64,000 nt of DNA from Collinsella ihumii (GCF_900046475.1 NZ_FCOU01000005.1:1-64000); one strand, 5' to 3'. Counted from the first letter of the stretch, positions 1 through 8,331 are shown. The notes: a model not told the origin generated them from the letters alone. Numbers and translations: made by a program.

Positions 1-435
1 GGAGTCACTCATGCTGGGCAAGTCGGGAAGCTAGCGGCGCGCCCGTGACCGAACCCGAAAAAGTTGCGTGCCCAAACCCGAAAGTTTTCCGTGATCATTT
101 CAGAAAGACGGACTTGACCAAACACACCGCTGGCCGGGTAGGCGCCGGAAGGCCCCATAGGCCCCGCGGGGACCCGTTGCGCTGAGTCCGGGAGGGCCGG
201 CCGGCGGGGCGCCCCCGCATGCCTCCAGGACCCAGCGCAACGCCCGCGCGGGCCCCGTCCGGGCGCTCCGAGCTGGGGGGATGCCGACCCGCGGGGGTCG
301 GGGGCGTTGCGATGACCTCGGGATATGCGGACCGTGAGGAGGGTGTTGCATTGGGGTTGGGAATCAACCACATACTAGGAAACTGCACGAATGCACGCGC
401 CCAATCCCCGTCGCGTCAACGGAAGGCTGATATAA
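1..435. other. Intergenic stretch with no supported gene
   Basis: No reading frame here has a ribosome binding site, a recognisable domain or convincing codon structure; the open frames look like products of high GC. Around 50-95 a short sequence resembling CCCGAAA-AGTT occurs twice in a row, a minor direct repeat. No tRNA cloverleaf or riboswitch signature was recognised. Confidence 0.5.
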
Positions 436-470
436 GACGAGGGGACGGATGATGCGTCCGCCCCCTCGTC
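436..470 (-). terminator. Probable terminator of the EF-G-like gene
   Basis: GACGAGGGG (436-444) pairs with CCCCTCGTC (462-470), and the stem continues inward after one mismatch. Read on the minus strand it lies about 25 nt past the stop of the EF-G-like gene and is followed by a short A/U-rich run (TTATA). The U-tract is weak. Confidence 0.6.
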
Positions 471-495
471 GTCAACGTCTTGTCCGCGCCAGAAC

Positions 496-2559
496 TTACC
501 TACCCTGTGCGCGAGACTCCTCGTAGAACTCGATCAGGTGCTTCTGCACGTCGTAGGGAACCTGCTCGTAACCGGCGGGCTCCATGGTGAAATCACCGGT
601 GCCGCGCGTCAGCGAGCGCAGGCGGGTCGCGTAATCGACGAGCTCGGCGTACGGGACGGTCGCGGTGACCACGGTGTTGCCGCGATCATCGGTATCCATG
701 CCGGTGACGCGGCCGCGGCTGGCGGACACGTCGCCCATCACGGCGCCGGCATAGCTCTCGGGGATGGTCACGGTGATGTTCTCCATGGGCTCGAGCACCA
801 CCGGGTCGGCCTCGGAGCAGGCCTTCTTGAGCGCGATGCGCGCGGCGGCGCGGAACGCCATCTCGTTGGAGTCGACCGGATGATAGGAGCCGTCGTAGCA
901 CGCCACGCGGATGCCCGTCAGCGGATAGCCGGCGATGACGCCTTCCTTCATGGTCTCCTGGACGCCCTTGTCGACCGCGGGGATGAGGGCGCGCGGGATG
1001 CGGCCGCCCACGACCTCGTCGACGAACTCGTAGTCGCCGTCGGCCAACGGCTCGACGCGCAGGTAGCAATCGCCGAACTGGCCCGCGCCGCCGGTCTGCT
1101 TCTTGTGGCGGCCCTGGGCGCTCGCCACGCGGCGGATGGTCTCGCGGTACGGAATGCGGATGGGGACGATGTGCGCCTCGACCTTGGTGCGCTCCTCGAG
1201 GCGGTTGAGCAGGACGGACACCTGGGCCTCGCCCACCGCGGAGATGATGGTCTGGCCGGTCTCCTCGTCGCGCTCGATCTTCATGGTCGGGTCCGCCTCG
1301 CACGCCTTGTCGATGAACGTGAAGAGCTTGTCTTCCTCGCTGCGGTTCACGGCCTCGATGGCGATGCGGTACTGGCTGTTCGGGAACTTGAACGCAGCGG
1401 CCTCGATCTTGCCGGACACCGACAGCGTGTCGCCGGTATCGGCGGAGATCTTGGTGGTGACGATGATGTCACCCGCCTCTGCCTTGCCGACCTCGTTCAT
1501 GTCGCGGCCGCACATGACGTACAGGTGCGCCAGGCGCTCGCTCTTGCGGGTGCGGGCATTCACGAGCTCGATGCCGGGGGTGAGCGTACCGGTCAGAACC
1601 TTGAGGAAGGAGATGCGGCCCTGCTGGGCGTCGTTCAGGGTCTTGAACACGAAGGCCACGGGGCGATCGTCCTCAGAGGAGATCTTGAGGGTGTCGCCGT
1701 CCATGAGCGGCATCTCGCCGTAATCGGTCGGCGTCGGGAAATAGGTGGCGATATCGTCCATGACGGAATGGACGCCGAGCTCCTTGGTGCAGGAGCCGAC
1801 GAACACCGGGACGAACAGGCGCTGGGCGATCGCCTTGGAAAGCAGGCTCTCGACCTCTTCCTGGGTAAGCGGCTCGCCGTCGAGGTACTTCATCATGAGC
1901 TCGTCGTCGGCCTCGGCGACGGCCTCGCACAGCTGCTCGCGCGCGGCCTCGGCGGAGGGCAGGTACTCCTCGGGGATGTCGAACTCGGTCTGCGTGGTGC
2001 CCTCGCAGTGGCGCGCCTTCATACGCACGACGTCGATGACGCCCTCGAACGCCTCGCCCGTACCCCACGGGAGGGTGACGGCACCCAGGCGCATGCCGAA
2101 GCGCTCGCGCAGCCGCTCCATGCAGGCGTCGTAATCCGCCGTTTCCTTATCGATGCGGTTGATGAAGACGGCGCGCGCCAGGCGCAGGTCCTCGGCGGCG
2201 TACCACAGCTTAACGGTCGTGGGCTGCGGCCCCTCGGAGGCGTCGACCACGAACAGCGCCGTCTCGCTGACGGCCATGGCCGCATACGCGTCGCCGATGA
2301 AGTCGGGGTAGCAGGGCGCATCGAGCACGTTGATGCGCGTGCCCTTCCAGTCGATAGGGGCGATGGAGGTGGAAATGGAGACGCCGCGCTTCACTTCCTC
2401 GGCGTCGTAATCCAGCGTGGGCTTGGTGCCCGCGTGACCGCCCAGACGGGTGGTCTTGCCTGAAAGATGCAGCATCGATTCTGCCAGGGAGGTCTTTCCT
2501 ACTCCTCCCTGGCCAACCAAGACGACGTTCCTCACATTGTTCGTCTGAGGTGCACCCAT
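496..2559 (-). CDS. EF-G-like translational GTPase (FusA2/TetM superfamily paralogue)
   Basis: About 687 residues in the EF-G arrangement: N-terminal GTPase, domain II, then EFG domains III-V. The P-loop reads GQGGVGKT near residue 16 and the G4 motif NRIDKE is present. The switch II motif, DTPGHVDF in true EF-G, reads DAPCYPDF here, so both the glycine and the GTPase-activating histidine are replaced. This fits the poorly characterised EF-G-like family rather than the housekeeping factor, which normally sits next to rpsL/rpsG/tuf; none of those is nearby. I chose the ATG at 2559 because an AAAGG sits at proper spacing; an in-frame ATG at 2568 would overlap that site. It is monocistronic. The biochemical role of the family is not settled. 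Confidence 0.9.
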   Translation of the reverse strand: MGAPQTNNVRNVVLVGQGGVGKTSLAESMLHLSGKTTRLGGHAGTKPTLDYDAEEVKRGVSISTSIAPIDWKGTRINVLDAPCYPDFIGDAYAAMAVSETALFVVDASEGPQPTTVKLWYAAEDLRLARAVFINRIDKETADYDACMERLRERFGMRLGAVTLPWGTGEAFEGVIDVVRMKARHCEGTTQTEFDIPEEYLPSAEAAREQLCEAVAEADDELMMKYLDGEPLTQEEVESLLSKAIAQRLFVPVFVGSCTKELGVHSVMDDIATYFPTPTDYGEMPLMDGDTLKISSEDDRPVAFVFKTLNDAQQGRISFLKVLTGTLTPGIELVNARTRKSERLAHLYVMCGRDMNEVGKAEAGDIIVTTKISADTGDTLSVSGKIEAAAFKFPNSQYRIAIEAVNRSEEDKLFTFIDKACEADPTMKIERDEETGQTIISAVGEAQVSVLLNRLEERTKVEAHIVPIRIPYRETIRRVASAQGRHKKQTGGAGQFGDCYLRVEPLADGDYEFVDEVVGGRIPRALIPAVDKGVQETMKEGVIAGYPLTGIRVACYDGSYHPVDSNEMAFRAAARIALKKACSEADPVVLEPMENITVTIPESYAGAVMGDVSASRGRVTGMDTDDRGNTVVTATVPYAELVDYATRLRSLTRGTGDFTMEPAGYEQVPYDVQKHLIEFYEESRAQGR

Positions 2560-2936
2560 GATGACCATCCTTTCTTCGGCACGCGTGGCGCCGACGAGCA
2601 GCGAGGCGGCATATCGCCCCGCATTTCAGCCGTATGGCTTGAGACTACCCCGGAGAGCTCCGGTCATAACTGACGTATCGCCAGACGGCGCACTGCAGCG
2701 CGCTAAAGGGTTGAAAGGGTGAGGAGACATGTGCCTTATCGTCTTCCCGCAAAAAACGTCGCGACGGATTTTGCGGGAAGACGGAGCCCGTTGTGCATAA
2801 CGGCCAAATCGATATAGCTGTTTACCTGCGATGTTTTCATTATGCTTAATCAGCTGTGAATATTTCTTGCGCGCTTCCCGCGAAATCCGTTACTTCGTAA
2901 TATATAGACAAAAATACTTTCTACATATATACAATA
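2560..2936. other. Intergenic region with one hairpin and an AT-rich promoter-like stretch
   Basis: The region separates the divergent EF-G-like and DUF559-like genes. It contains a hairpin at 2740-2783 and from about 2810 becomes clearly AT-rich. A TAGACA box (2905-2910) and a TACAAT box (2930-2935) could serve the gene at 2937, although the 19-bp spacer is long. Confidence 0.4.
2740..2783. repeat. Intergenic palindrome with CGTCGCGACG core
   Basis: CGTCTTCCCGCAAAA (2740-2754) pairs perfectly with TTTTGCGGGAAGACG (2769-2783), and the loop holds a second palindrome, CGTCGCGACG (2757-2766). A diverged copy of the right half is at 8243-8271, so this is a dispersed repeat. There is no flanking U-tract, so I do not read it as a terminator. 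Confidence 0.7.
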
Positions 2937-4151
2937 TTGAGTGCTAATGATACTCTATTTGCTATGAAAGACTGGATACTGCATGGCATATCGGCTCTTG
3001 AATTCCTACGCACACCACCGTGCATCAGAGAGCTTGAATTTCCTCCCGAGGTGCTGGAGTCGCTGAATCGCGCTTCGCCTTCATATCGAGAACGCTTGAA
3101 TACCCCACAGCTCATCTTGGAGATCCGCCACGAAATCTTCCGCTCGCTTAAAGGGGTCTCGATTCCCGTTCACGTGCTAACCGACGGAATCCCACGCGGC
3201 GCGTCGCCCTATGCCGTATGGCATACCAGGTCGAATGATATCTCCGACGATGATCTTGAGCAGATTTCCGACAACCTTTACGCCACCTCACCGCGGGTGG
3301 CGCTCCTCCATATGGCTCGCGACTGCACGCCCGTGCAATTGGCTATGGTCATGATGGAGTGCTGCGGACTCTACGCCACCTGTCCCGGCACGTCTCGCAT
3401 GCAGCGCGCCATAAGCCTGCTCGACACTACATGCGGGCTGCCCGACACGACGCGACAACTCGCGGCGTTCTACGGACTCGACGGGAAACCGCTTGCGTTC
3501 ACCGACAACCACGGCGCCCCCTTGCCTTGGAGCCCCTGCAGAACGCGTGACGGCACCATCTCCAATCTCTGGAAACGGCCGCCGCTGTGCAGCATCGAAG
3601 AGCTTGCGGAGTTTTCCAAATCGCTGGGACCGGTGCACGGGGCAAAGACCTTCAGGCGCGCACTCGAGATGGTCGTCGCGGGTGCCGCCTCTCCGCTGGA
3701 GGCCCAGGCCGCTCTCCTCATGGGCATCAACAGGAAGCTTGGGCTCGAGGGGCTTCCACCGTTTCAGCTCAATCGTCGTGTCAAGCTATCGCCCTCTTCG
3801 GCATCGGCGTGGGGATCGCCCATCTGCGTCGTCGACATCGGATGGTTCGACGAGGGGAGCCACACACCAAGTCTGTGCTGCGAGGTGGAGGGAGCGGCAT
3901 TCCACGGCATCGCGCTCGAAGATAGCAAAGGGACGCAACGGGACGACTCAGCGCGCAAAACGGCTCTGCGCAGCATGGATATCGCCGTTGAAACCATCAC
4001 ACACTCCCAGATCAAGAACATCGAGCGATGGGACGTGCTGATGGACGTGCTCTACCGGCATCTCGGCATCGAACGCCCGGAGCGCACCAAAAGGTTTATG
4101 GAGCAGCGGGTAAAGCTTCGCAAAGACCTGTTTGGGAGGCCTCGGCTCTGA
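2937..4151 (+). CDS. AbiEi/DUF559-like protein with C-terminal PD-(D/E)XK (VSR-like) nuclease fold
   Basis: 404 residues if read from TTG at 2937; the ATG at 2964 is equally possible, and neither has a clear Shine-Dalgarno. The N-terminal two thirds resemble winged-helix AbiEi-like proteins (stretch SPRVALLHMA near residue 120). The C-terminal part carries the nuclease pattern: D300 on the first strand, E316-x-E318-G, H323, then DDSAR (D337, R340). A divergent paralogue with the same architecture is at 46621-47742. The gene stands alone with no toxin or methylase partner, in AT-richer DNA than its neighbours, which suggests acquisition. Nuclease activity is inferred from the motif; the biological role is unknown. 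Confidence 0.7.
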   Translation: MSANDTLFAMKDWILHGISALEFLRTPPCIRELEFPPEVLESLNRASPSYRERLNTPQLILEIRHEIFRSLKGVSIPVHVLTDGIPRGASPYAVWHTRSNDISDDDLEQISDNLYATSPRVALLHMARDCTPVQLAMVMMECCGLYATCPGTSRMQRAISLLDTTCGLPDTTRQLAAFYGLDGKPLAFTDNHGAPLPWSPCRTRDGTISNLWKRPPLCSIEELAEFSKSLGPVHGAKTFRRALEMVVAGAASPLEAQAALLMGINRKLGLEGLPPFQLNRRVKLSPSSASAWGSPICVVDIGWFDEGSHTPSLCCEVEGAAFHGIALEDSKGTQRDDSARKTALRSMDIAVETITHSQIKNIERWDVLMDVLYRHLGIERPERTKRFMEQRVKLRKDLFGRPRL

Positions 4152-4161
4152 GCGCTCATAT

Positions 4162-4217
4162 GAAATCGGTGCCTGTCCCCGTTTTCTTTTGGGAAAACGG
4201 GGACAGGCACCGATTTC
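4162..4217. repeat. Perfect 25-bp palindrome with GGTGCCTGTCCCC core
   Basis: A 25-nt left arm (4162-4186) pairs without mismatch with 4193-4217 around a 6-nt loop. The core is GGTGCCTGTCCCC / GGGGACAGGCACC. It starts 10 nt after the stop of the DUF559-like gene. There is no terminal U-run. From form it resembles REP palindromes mobilised by Y1 transposases; no such transposase is in the window. Confidence 0.75.
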
Positions 4218-4239
4218 TCACCTACAATCGAGGCGCATT

Positions 4240-4432
4240 GTTATTTGGCCAGATGGATGGTGCGGAGACGCACGGGCGCAGGCGAGATGCCGAACGCCCA
4301 GGGGAACGGGGTGAAAAGCCCCAGCTGTACCAGCAACCGTGAGTTCAGCTGCCGCGAGCATATCGTCGTAGATCGGGCGACGAGGCGCGGTGTGGGAACG
4401 AGCCGGATCGCCTCTCCATCGGTATGGGCCCT
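4240..4432 (+). promoter_or_regulatory. Cobalamin riboswitch
   Basis: The conserved core of the AdoCbl element is readable: GGGGAACGGGGTGAAAAGCC (4301-4320), then a CAGCTGTACCAGCAACCGTG-type segment (4322-4341), and a B12-box-like AGCCGGATCGCCTCTCC (4401-4417). The element ends just before GGAGAAAGG, the probable ribosome binding site of the lipoprotein at 4452, so sequestration of that site at high cobalamin is the natural control model. It predicts that the following genes transport cobalamin or a precursor. The exact 5' boundary is approximate. Confidence 0.88.
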
Positions 4433-4451
4433 GGGGAGAAAGGCATGTATC

Positions 4452-4952
4452 ATGCTCGAAAACCTGTCTCGCACGCTGTCCGCACTTTCGCGCCGCACCG
4501 TTGCAATCGGTGCGCTGACCTGCGCGCTTGCCGTTGCCTGCCTGGGCGGCTGCACGCAGACCACCGCCAGTGATGGCGGCTCGGGCGCAAGCAACGCCGC
4601 CGTTGTCGCCGACACGGGATCTGCCGCGGCGCCCGCTGCCGACGACGCCCAGATCGCCGTGCAGGTGGTCGTCGACTCGAGCGCGGCCGACGGCAGCGTG
4701 ACCTATGACGACACCGTTGAGCTGGACGAAGGTGCCACCGTGCTCGACGCGATCAAGGCAACCGGCCTTGAGCTGGACATCCAGGACTCCGACTACGGTT
4801 CGTTCGTGAACGGGATCGGAGGGCTCGCCTCGTTCGACTTCGGCGATTCGAGCGGTTGGGGCTATGACCTCAACGGCGAGACGGTGATGGATTCCGCCGA
4901 CGTGGCAACCGTGTCGGATGGCGATGTCCTCACCTGGACCTACCTCGTCTAG
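4452..4952 (+). CDS. DUF4430 (transcobalamin-like) lipoprotein, probable corrinoid-binding
   Basis: 166 residues. A positively charged N-terminus and hydrophobic helix end in a lipobox (CLGGC, Cys near residue 34), then a low-complexity Ala/Gly/Ser/Asp linker, then a DUF4430 domain near residues 75-166 with the family's ending (GWGYDLNGE... LTWTYLV). DUF4430 is related to the C-terminal domain of vitamin-B12 carriers such as transcobalamin. The ATG at 4452 is preceded by GAGAAAGG at the end of the cobalamin riboswitch; the frame upstream of it is riboswitch RNA and not coding. Role inferred: surface capture of cobalamin or cobinamide for the ECF transporter encoded next. Ligand identity is unproven. 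Confidence 0.82.
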   Translation: MLENLSRTLSALSRRTVAIGALTCALAVACLGGCTQTTASDGGSGASNAAVVADTGSAAAPAADDAQIAVQVVVDSSAADGSVTYDDTVELDEGATVLDAIKATGLELDIQDSDYGSFVNGIGGLASFDFGDSSGWGYDLNGETVMDSADVATVSDGDVLTWTYLV

Positions 4953-4965
4953 TCGCCACCATACG

Positions 4966-5010
4966 CGCCCGCGCCGACCTTGCAGAATGCGGTCGGCGCG
5001 GGCGTTTTTT
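4966..5010 (+). terminator. Intrinsic terminator inside the cobalamin transport operon
   Basis: A 14-bp stem (4966-4979 with 4991-5004) is followed by six T residues (5005-5010). It lies between the lipoprotein stop and the ecfT start at 5026. Partial readthrough would give much more lipoprotein than membrane transporter. Confidence 0.85.
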
Positions 5011-5025
5011 GCAAGAGGCATCCTG

Positions 5026-5898
5026 ATGCACGTTCGATACAATCCTTTTTCCGATTTCCATCCTGCGGTGGTCGTCGTCTACCTCGTCTGCGCCGCCGGC
5101 TTTGCCATGGCTGCCTCGCAGCCGGTCTATGCAGCGCTCTCGTATGCAGGCGCGGGCGCATGCGCCTGCTGCGTGCGCGGAATACGCGCCGGATTGCGCC
5201 AGATCGGCTGGACGATCCCCGTGGTAGGGGTGGTCGCCGTGGCGAACCTCCTGTTTGTAGGCCGGGGAGCCCACGTTCTGTTTTCGCTATTCGGCCGCGC
5301 GTTCACCGCGGAGGCCCTGTTTTTCGGCGTGTGCACGGGCATCATGCTCGCTTCCGTCCTGCTGTGGATGACCACATGCCTCGCCTGCATCGATAGCTCC
5401 GCGGCAACCGAGGTGCTCGGCGGCATCGCACCGACCGTCGCCCTGATGGCCACGCAGGCTATGCGTTTGATCCCCCAACTCGTTTCGCGCGGGCGCACCG
5501 TGGAGGCCGTCGCACAGGCGACGCCCGCGATCGCTCCGCGCACGACGCGCGAACGGGCGGCCGGCCACCTGCGCACCAGCTCGGTCCTCATGGGCTGGGC
5601 GCTGGAGGACAGCCTGGTGCGCGCCGACGCCATGCGCGCGCGTGGATACGCCTGCGGGGCGCGCCGCACGGTCTACCGCCAGTCGCGCGTCCGAAAGGCC
5701 GATGCCGGGCTGATCGGGGCCATGTGCGCGCTCGCGGCGGTCAACGTGCCGCTCGTCGCCATCGCCTGTTCCCAATACGCGTTCTACCCCACCCCTCCCC
5801 AACTCGTGTTGTGGTGGGGATATGCCCCGTTCGCCGCACTCATGCTGGTGCCCGTCGCACTGTCGATACGGGGGTGGTGGCTATGGCGAACGCTCTGA
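5026..5898 (+). CDS. ecfT: ECF transporter transmembrane component EcfT (CbiQ family)
   Basis: 290 residues from the ATG at 5026, which has AGAGG upstream; the longer frame beginning at 4918 runs through the terminator and is not used. Several hydrophobic segments are followed by a cytoplasmic part with the coupling-helix type sequences of CbiQ/EcfT (ADAMRARGYACGARR near residue 200, the A-R-G type motif that docks on the ATPases). It overlaps the next gene by 16 bp, indicating translational coupling. Downstream of the cobalamin riboswitch, so probably dedicated to corrinoid import. Confidence 0.88.
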   Translation: MHVRYNPFSDFHPAVVVVYLVCAAGFAMAASQPVYAALSYAGAGACACCVRGIRAGLRQIGWTIPVVGVVAVANLLFVGRGAHVLFSLFGRAFTAEALFFGVCTGIMLASVLLWMTTCLACIDSSAATEVLGGIAPTVALMATQAMRLIPQLVSRGRTVEAVAQATPAIAPRTTRERAAGHLRTSSVLMGWALEDSLVRADAMRARGYACGARRTVYRQSRVRKADAGLIGAMCALAAVNVPLVAIACSQYAFYPTPPQLVLWWGYAPFAALMLVPVALSIRGWWLWRTL

Positions 5899-8129
5899 GC
5901 GCCCGCGCGGCACGAATCTGCGATCTCACCTTCGCCTACCCTGAACATGAACCGGTCCTCGAGCACATCTCCCTCGAGGTGGATGCCGGCGCGTTCTGCC
6001 TTGTGAACGGACCCACCGGATGCGGGAAGACCACGCTTCTGCGTCTGCTCAAACCCGAATTGGCGCCCGAGGGGATCAAAACGGGCACCATCGAGGTACT
6101 CGGCGAGCAGGCGACGGATTCTCTGCGCTCGGCAACTGACATCGGCTTCATCATGCAGGATCCCGCAGCTCAGATCGTGTGCGACACCGTCTGGCACGAG
6201 ATCGCGTTCGGGCTGGAAAACATCGGCATGGCGCAAAGCGAGATGCGCAGGCGCGTGGCGGAGATCGCGCACTTCTTCGGCATCGAGCCGCTTATGCACA
6301 CATCGACCGACGCGCTCTCCGGGGGACAGCAGCAGCTGGTGAACCTTGCCGGAGTGCTCGCGCTGCAGCCACGGCTGCTCGTGCTCGACGAGCCGACCGC
6401 GAGCCTCGATCCCGATGCCCGCCGACAGTTTTTGTACCTGCTCAGTCGGGTGCACCGGGAACTCGGCATCACCGTCATCATGTCGACCCATCTGCCTGAG
6501 GAGGCCGAGCATCTGGCGACCCAGACGTTCCCGATCGGGCCCGTGCCGCCCGCCGTCCCGCGCGCCGAGCTCGACCGTCGCCTTGCCGTTCGCTGGAGCA
6601 CCTTCCATCGGGGCCTGCCGGTCCTGTCGGCGCGCGACGTGTTCGTCCGCTACGACCGCGATGCCCCCTGGACGCTGCGGGGCCTCGACCTCACCGTCTG
6701 TCAGGGCAGCGTGCACGCCATCGTCGGCGGCAACGGCTGCGGCAAGTCAACCCTGCTCAAAACGCTCGTCGGCATCCTGCGACCCCAACGCGGGCATGTG
6801 GACAACACCTGCCATGAAACCCAAAGCTACCTACCGCAGGACCCGAAGGCGCTTCTGGTGTGCAACACCGTCGCCGACGAACTCGACGAATGGCGCGAGC
6901 GGGCGGGATATAGCGCCGACGACATCGCGCGCATGATCGAGCGCATGGGGCTTTCCGGCCTTGAGGCCCATCACCCCTTCGACCTCTCCGGAGGACAGCA
7001 GCAAAAGCTCGCCCTCGCAAAGGTGCTGCTCACCAGGCCCCGGCTGCTCGTGCTCGACGAGCCCACCACGGGACTCGACGCGAGCGGGGCGGCCGAGATC
7101 GTCACCATCCTGCGCGGCATCGCCGAGCGCGGCTGCACCGTTTTGCTCGTGACGCACGACCTGGATGTCGCCTACGCCGTCGCCGACGAGGTGTCGCTCA
7201 TGTTCGACGGGCAGATCGCCTGCACCGAGCCCGCACGGGAGTTCTTCGGCTACAGCCTCATGTATCGCCCCCACGAGCGCGCGCGGCTGTTCGGCATGCT
7301 GCTGCAACGCGAGGAGGCGCCGCTGGAAGCGGTCGATCAGCCTCCCTCGGATGTGCGCCCCTCCGTCGCAGAGGCCCCGCTCGAGCGGCCCCGACCCCGT
7401 AGGCCGAAGGGAAACGCGGCGCTCGAGGCAGTCGCTCTGGCCGCCGTACCGGCCGTGCTCGTCATTGCGGGCCTGTGCGGTTTCAGGCAGACCGCCCTGT
7501 TGTCGTTTACCGTGGTGCTCGCCGCGCTCGGCATCTTTTTCGCCTCATACGAGACGGGTGAGATGCATATGCGCGAGATCATGCCCACCGTGGTGCTCGC
7601 CGCAATCGCCGCCGCCGGCCGCGTGCTGTTCGCCGCGGTGCCGAGCGTGAAGCCGATAAGCGCCGTCGCGATCATCGCCGGCGTCTGCCTGGGAAGGCGC
7701 TCAGGCTTTATGGTTGGAGCACTTGCCGCCCTGACCTCGAATTTCTTTTTCGGACAGGGCGCGTGGACCCCATGGCAGATGTACGCCTGGGGACTCGTGG
7801 GCTATGGCGCGGGCGCGCTTGCGCAGATCGGCGTGTTCGGGCATCCGGACGCGAGCGGGCAGGAACGCAAGGGCATGCCGGCGCTGCTCATCTACGGATT
7901 CGTGGCCTCGGTGCTCTATGGGTGGATTCTCAACGCGTGGTCGATCATCGGCTACCTGCACACCGGGCTCGGTTTCAACCTGCTCGCGGTCTACGCCGCC
8001 TCGTTCCCCTTCGACGCCGCCCACGGAATCGCCACCGTCGCGTTTCTCGGCGCCCTCTACCTGCCCTGGCGCCGCAAGCTCGCCCGCATCGTGCGCAGGT
8101 ACGGCATAGAGCGCGGCGAAAACCGCTGA
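5883..8129 (+). CDS. ECF transporter fusion: two ABC ATPases plus C-terminal S component
   Basis: 748 residues from the ATG at 5883, inside the end of ecfT. The first ATPase (about 1-230) has NGPTGCGKTT, LSGGQQQ and LVLDEPTASLD. The second (about 240-470) has GGNGCGKST, LSGGQQQK and LVLDEPTTGLD. A Pro/Arg-rich linker (about 480-530) leads to some 200 hydrophobic residues with five or six membrane segments, typical of an ECF substrate-specificity component (the small-residue stretch GFMVGALAALTSNFFFG is characteristic). EcfA, EcfA' and S components are normally three proteins; a single chain fixes their stoichiometry and dedicates the energy module to one substrate. The riboswitch points to cobalamin or a precursor. 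It may be truncated or mis-joined, but the frame is uninterrupted. Confidence 0.88.
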   Translation: MANALSARAARICDLTFAYPEHEPVLEHISLEVDAGAFCLVNGPTGCGKTTLLRLLKPELAPEGIKTGTIEVLGEQATDSLRSATDIGFIMQDPAAQIVCDTVWHEIAFGLENIGMAQSEMRRRVAEIAHFFGIEPLMHTSTDALSGGQQQLVNLAGVLALQPRLLVLDEPTASLDPDARRQFLYLLSRVHRELGITVIMSTHLPEEAEHLATQTFPIGPVPPAVPRAELDRRLAVRWSTFHRGLPVLSARDVFVRYDRDAPWTLRGLDLTVCQGSVHAIVGGNGCGKSTLLKTLVGILRPQRGHVDNTCHETQSYLPQDPKALLVCNTVADELDEWRERAGYSADDIARMIERMGLSGLEAHHPFDLSGGQQQKLALAKVLLTRPRLLVLDEPTTGLDASGAAEIVTILRGIAERGCTVLLVTHDLDVAYAVADEVSLMFDGQIACTEPAREFFGYSLMYRPHERARLFGMLLQREEAPLEAVDQPPSDVRPSVAEAPLERPRPRRPKGNAALEAVALAAVPAVLVIAGLCGFRQTALLSFTVVLAALGIFFASYETGEMHMREIMPTVVLAAIAAAGRVLFAAVPSVKPISAVAIIAGVCLGRRSGFMVGALAALTSNFFFGQGAWTPWQMYAWGLVGYGAGALAQIGVFGHPDASGQERKGMPALLIYGFVASVLYGWILNAWSIIGYLHTGLGFNLLAVYAASFPFDAAHGIATVAFLGALYLPWRRKLARIVRRYGIERGENR

Positions 8130-8137
8130 CCGGACTC

Positions 8138-8164
8138 GCCCCGCGCCGGAGCGTCGCGCGGGGC
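8138..8164 (+). terminator. Hairpin after the ECF operon, possible terminator
   Basis: GCCCCGCGC (8138-8146) pairs perfectly with GCGCGGGGC (8156-8164), 9 nt past the ECF fusion stop. It lacks a U-tract, so it may act as a 3'-end stabiliser or a Rho-assisted stop. Confidence 0.45.
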
Positions 8165-8187
8165 ACCCGTTACGCAAGCCTCTGTCA

Positions 8188-8271
8188 GACGGGTTGGTTG
8201 GGGATGGGTTGGTTGGGGACGAGTTCGTTCCAACCCATGCCTGACGTCGCGACGGTTTCTGCGGGAAGGCG
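8188..8271. repeat. Composite relic of two dispersed intergenic repeats
   Basis: The left part contains GGGTTGGTTGGGGA twice in tandem and GTTCGTTCCAACCCATG, matching the arm of the intact palindrome at 61941-62033. The right part (8243-8271) matches the right half of the palindrome at 2740-2783, including CGTCGCGACGG. Neither has its partner arm, so both look decayed. Confidence 0.65.
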
Positions 8272-8298
8272 CCACGGCGGCCTAACGGAGGCCGACGC

Positions 8299-8331
8299 AA
8301 AAAGGCGGCCCGCCATCCGACGGGCCGCCTT
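8299..8331 (-). terminator. Terminator of the fatty-acid operon
   Basis: AAGGCGGCCCG (8302-8312) pairs with CGGGCCGCCTT (8321-8331). On the minus strand the stem is followed by a run of U (complement of the A-run at 8299-8303), directly after the marR stop. Confidence 0.88.

Noticed and set aside
538-2463. Long plus-strand open frame opposite the EF-G-like gene
   Set aside because: Composition is His/Gly/Ala/Leu-rich without domains and lies entirely antisense to a well-supported gene; an effect of GC-rich third positions.
2937-4151. Type IV toxin-antitoxin pair AbiEi/AbiEii
   Set aside because: No AbiEii nucleotidyltransferase gene is adjacent to either AbiEi-like protein, and both carry a nuclease-like C-terminus.
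4162-4217. Perfect hairpin as terminator of the 2937 gene
   Set aside because: It lacks a U-run on either strand and belongs in form to the dispersed palindromes.
4245-4451. N-terminal extension of the DUF4430 lipoprotein frame
   Set aside because: The DNA is the cobalamin riboswitch; a signal peptide starting at 4452 makes sense only without the extension.
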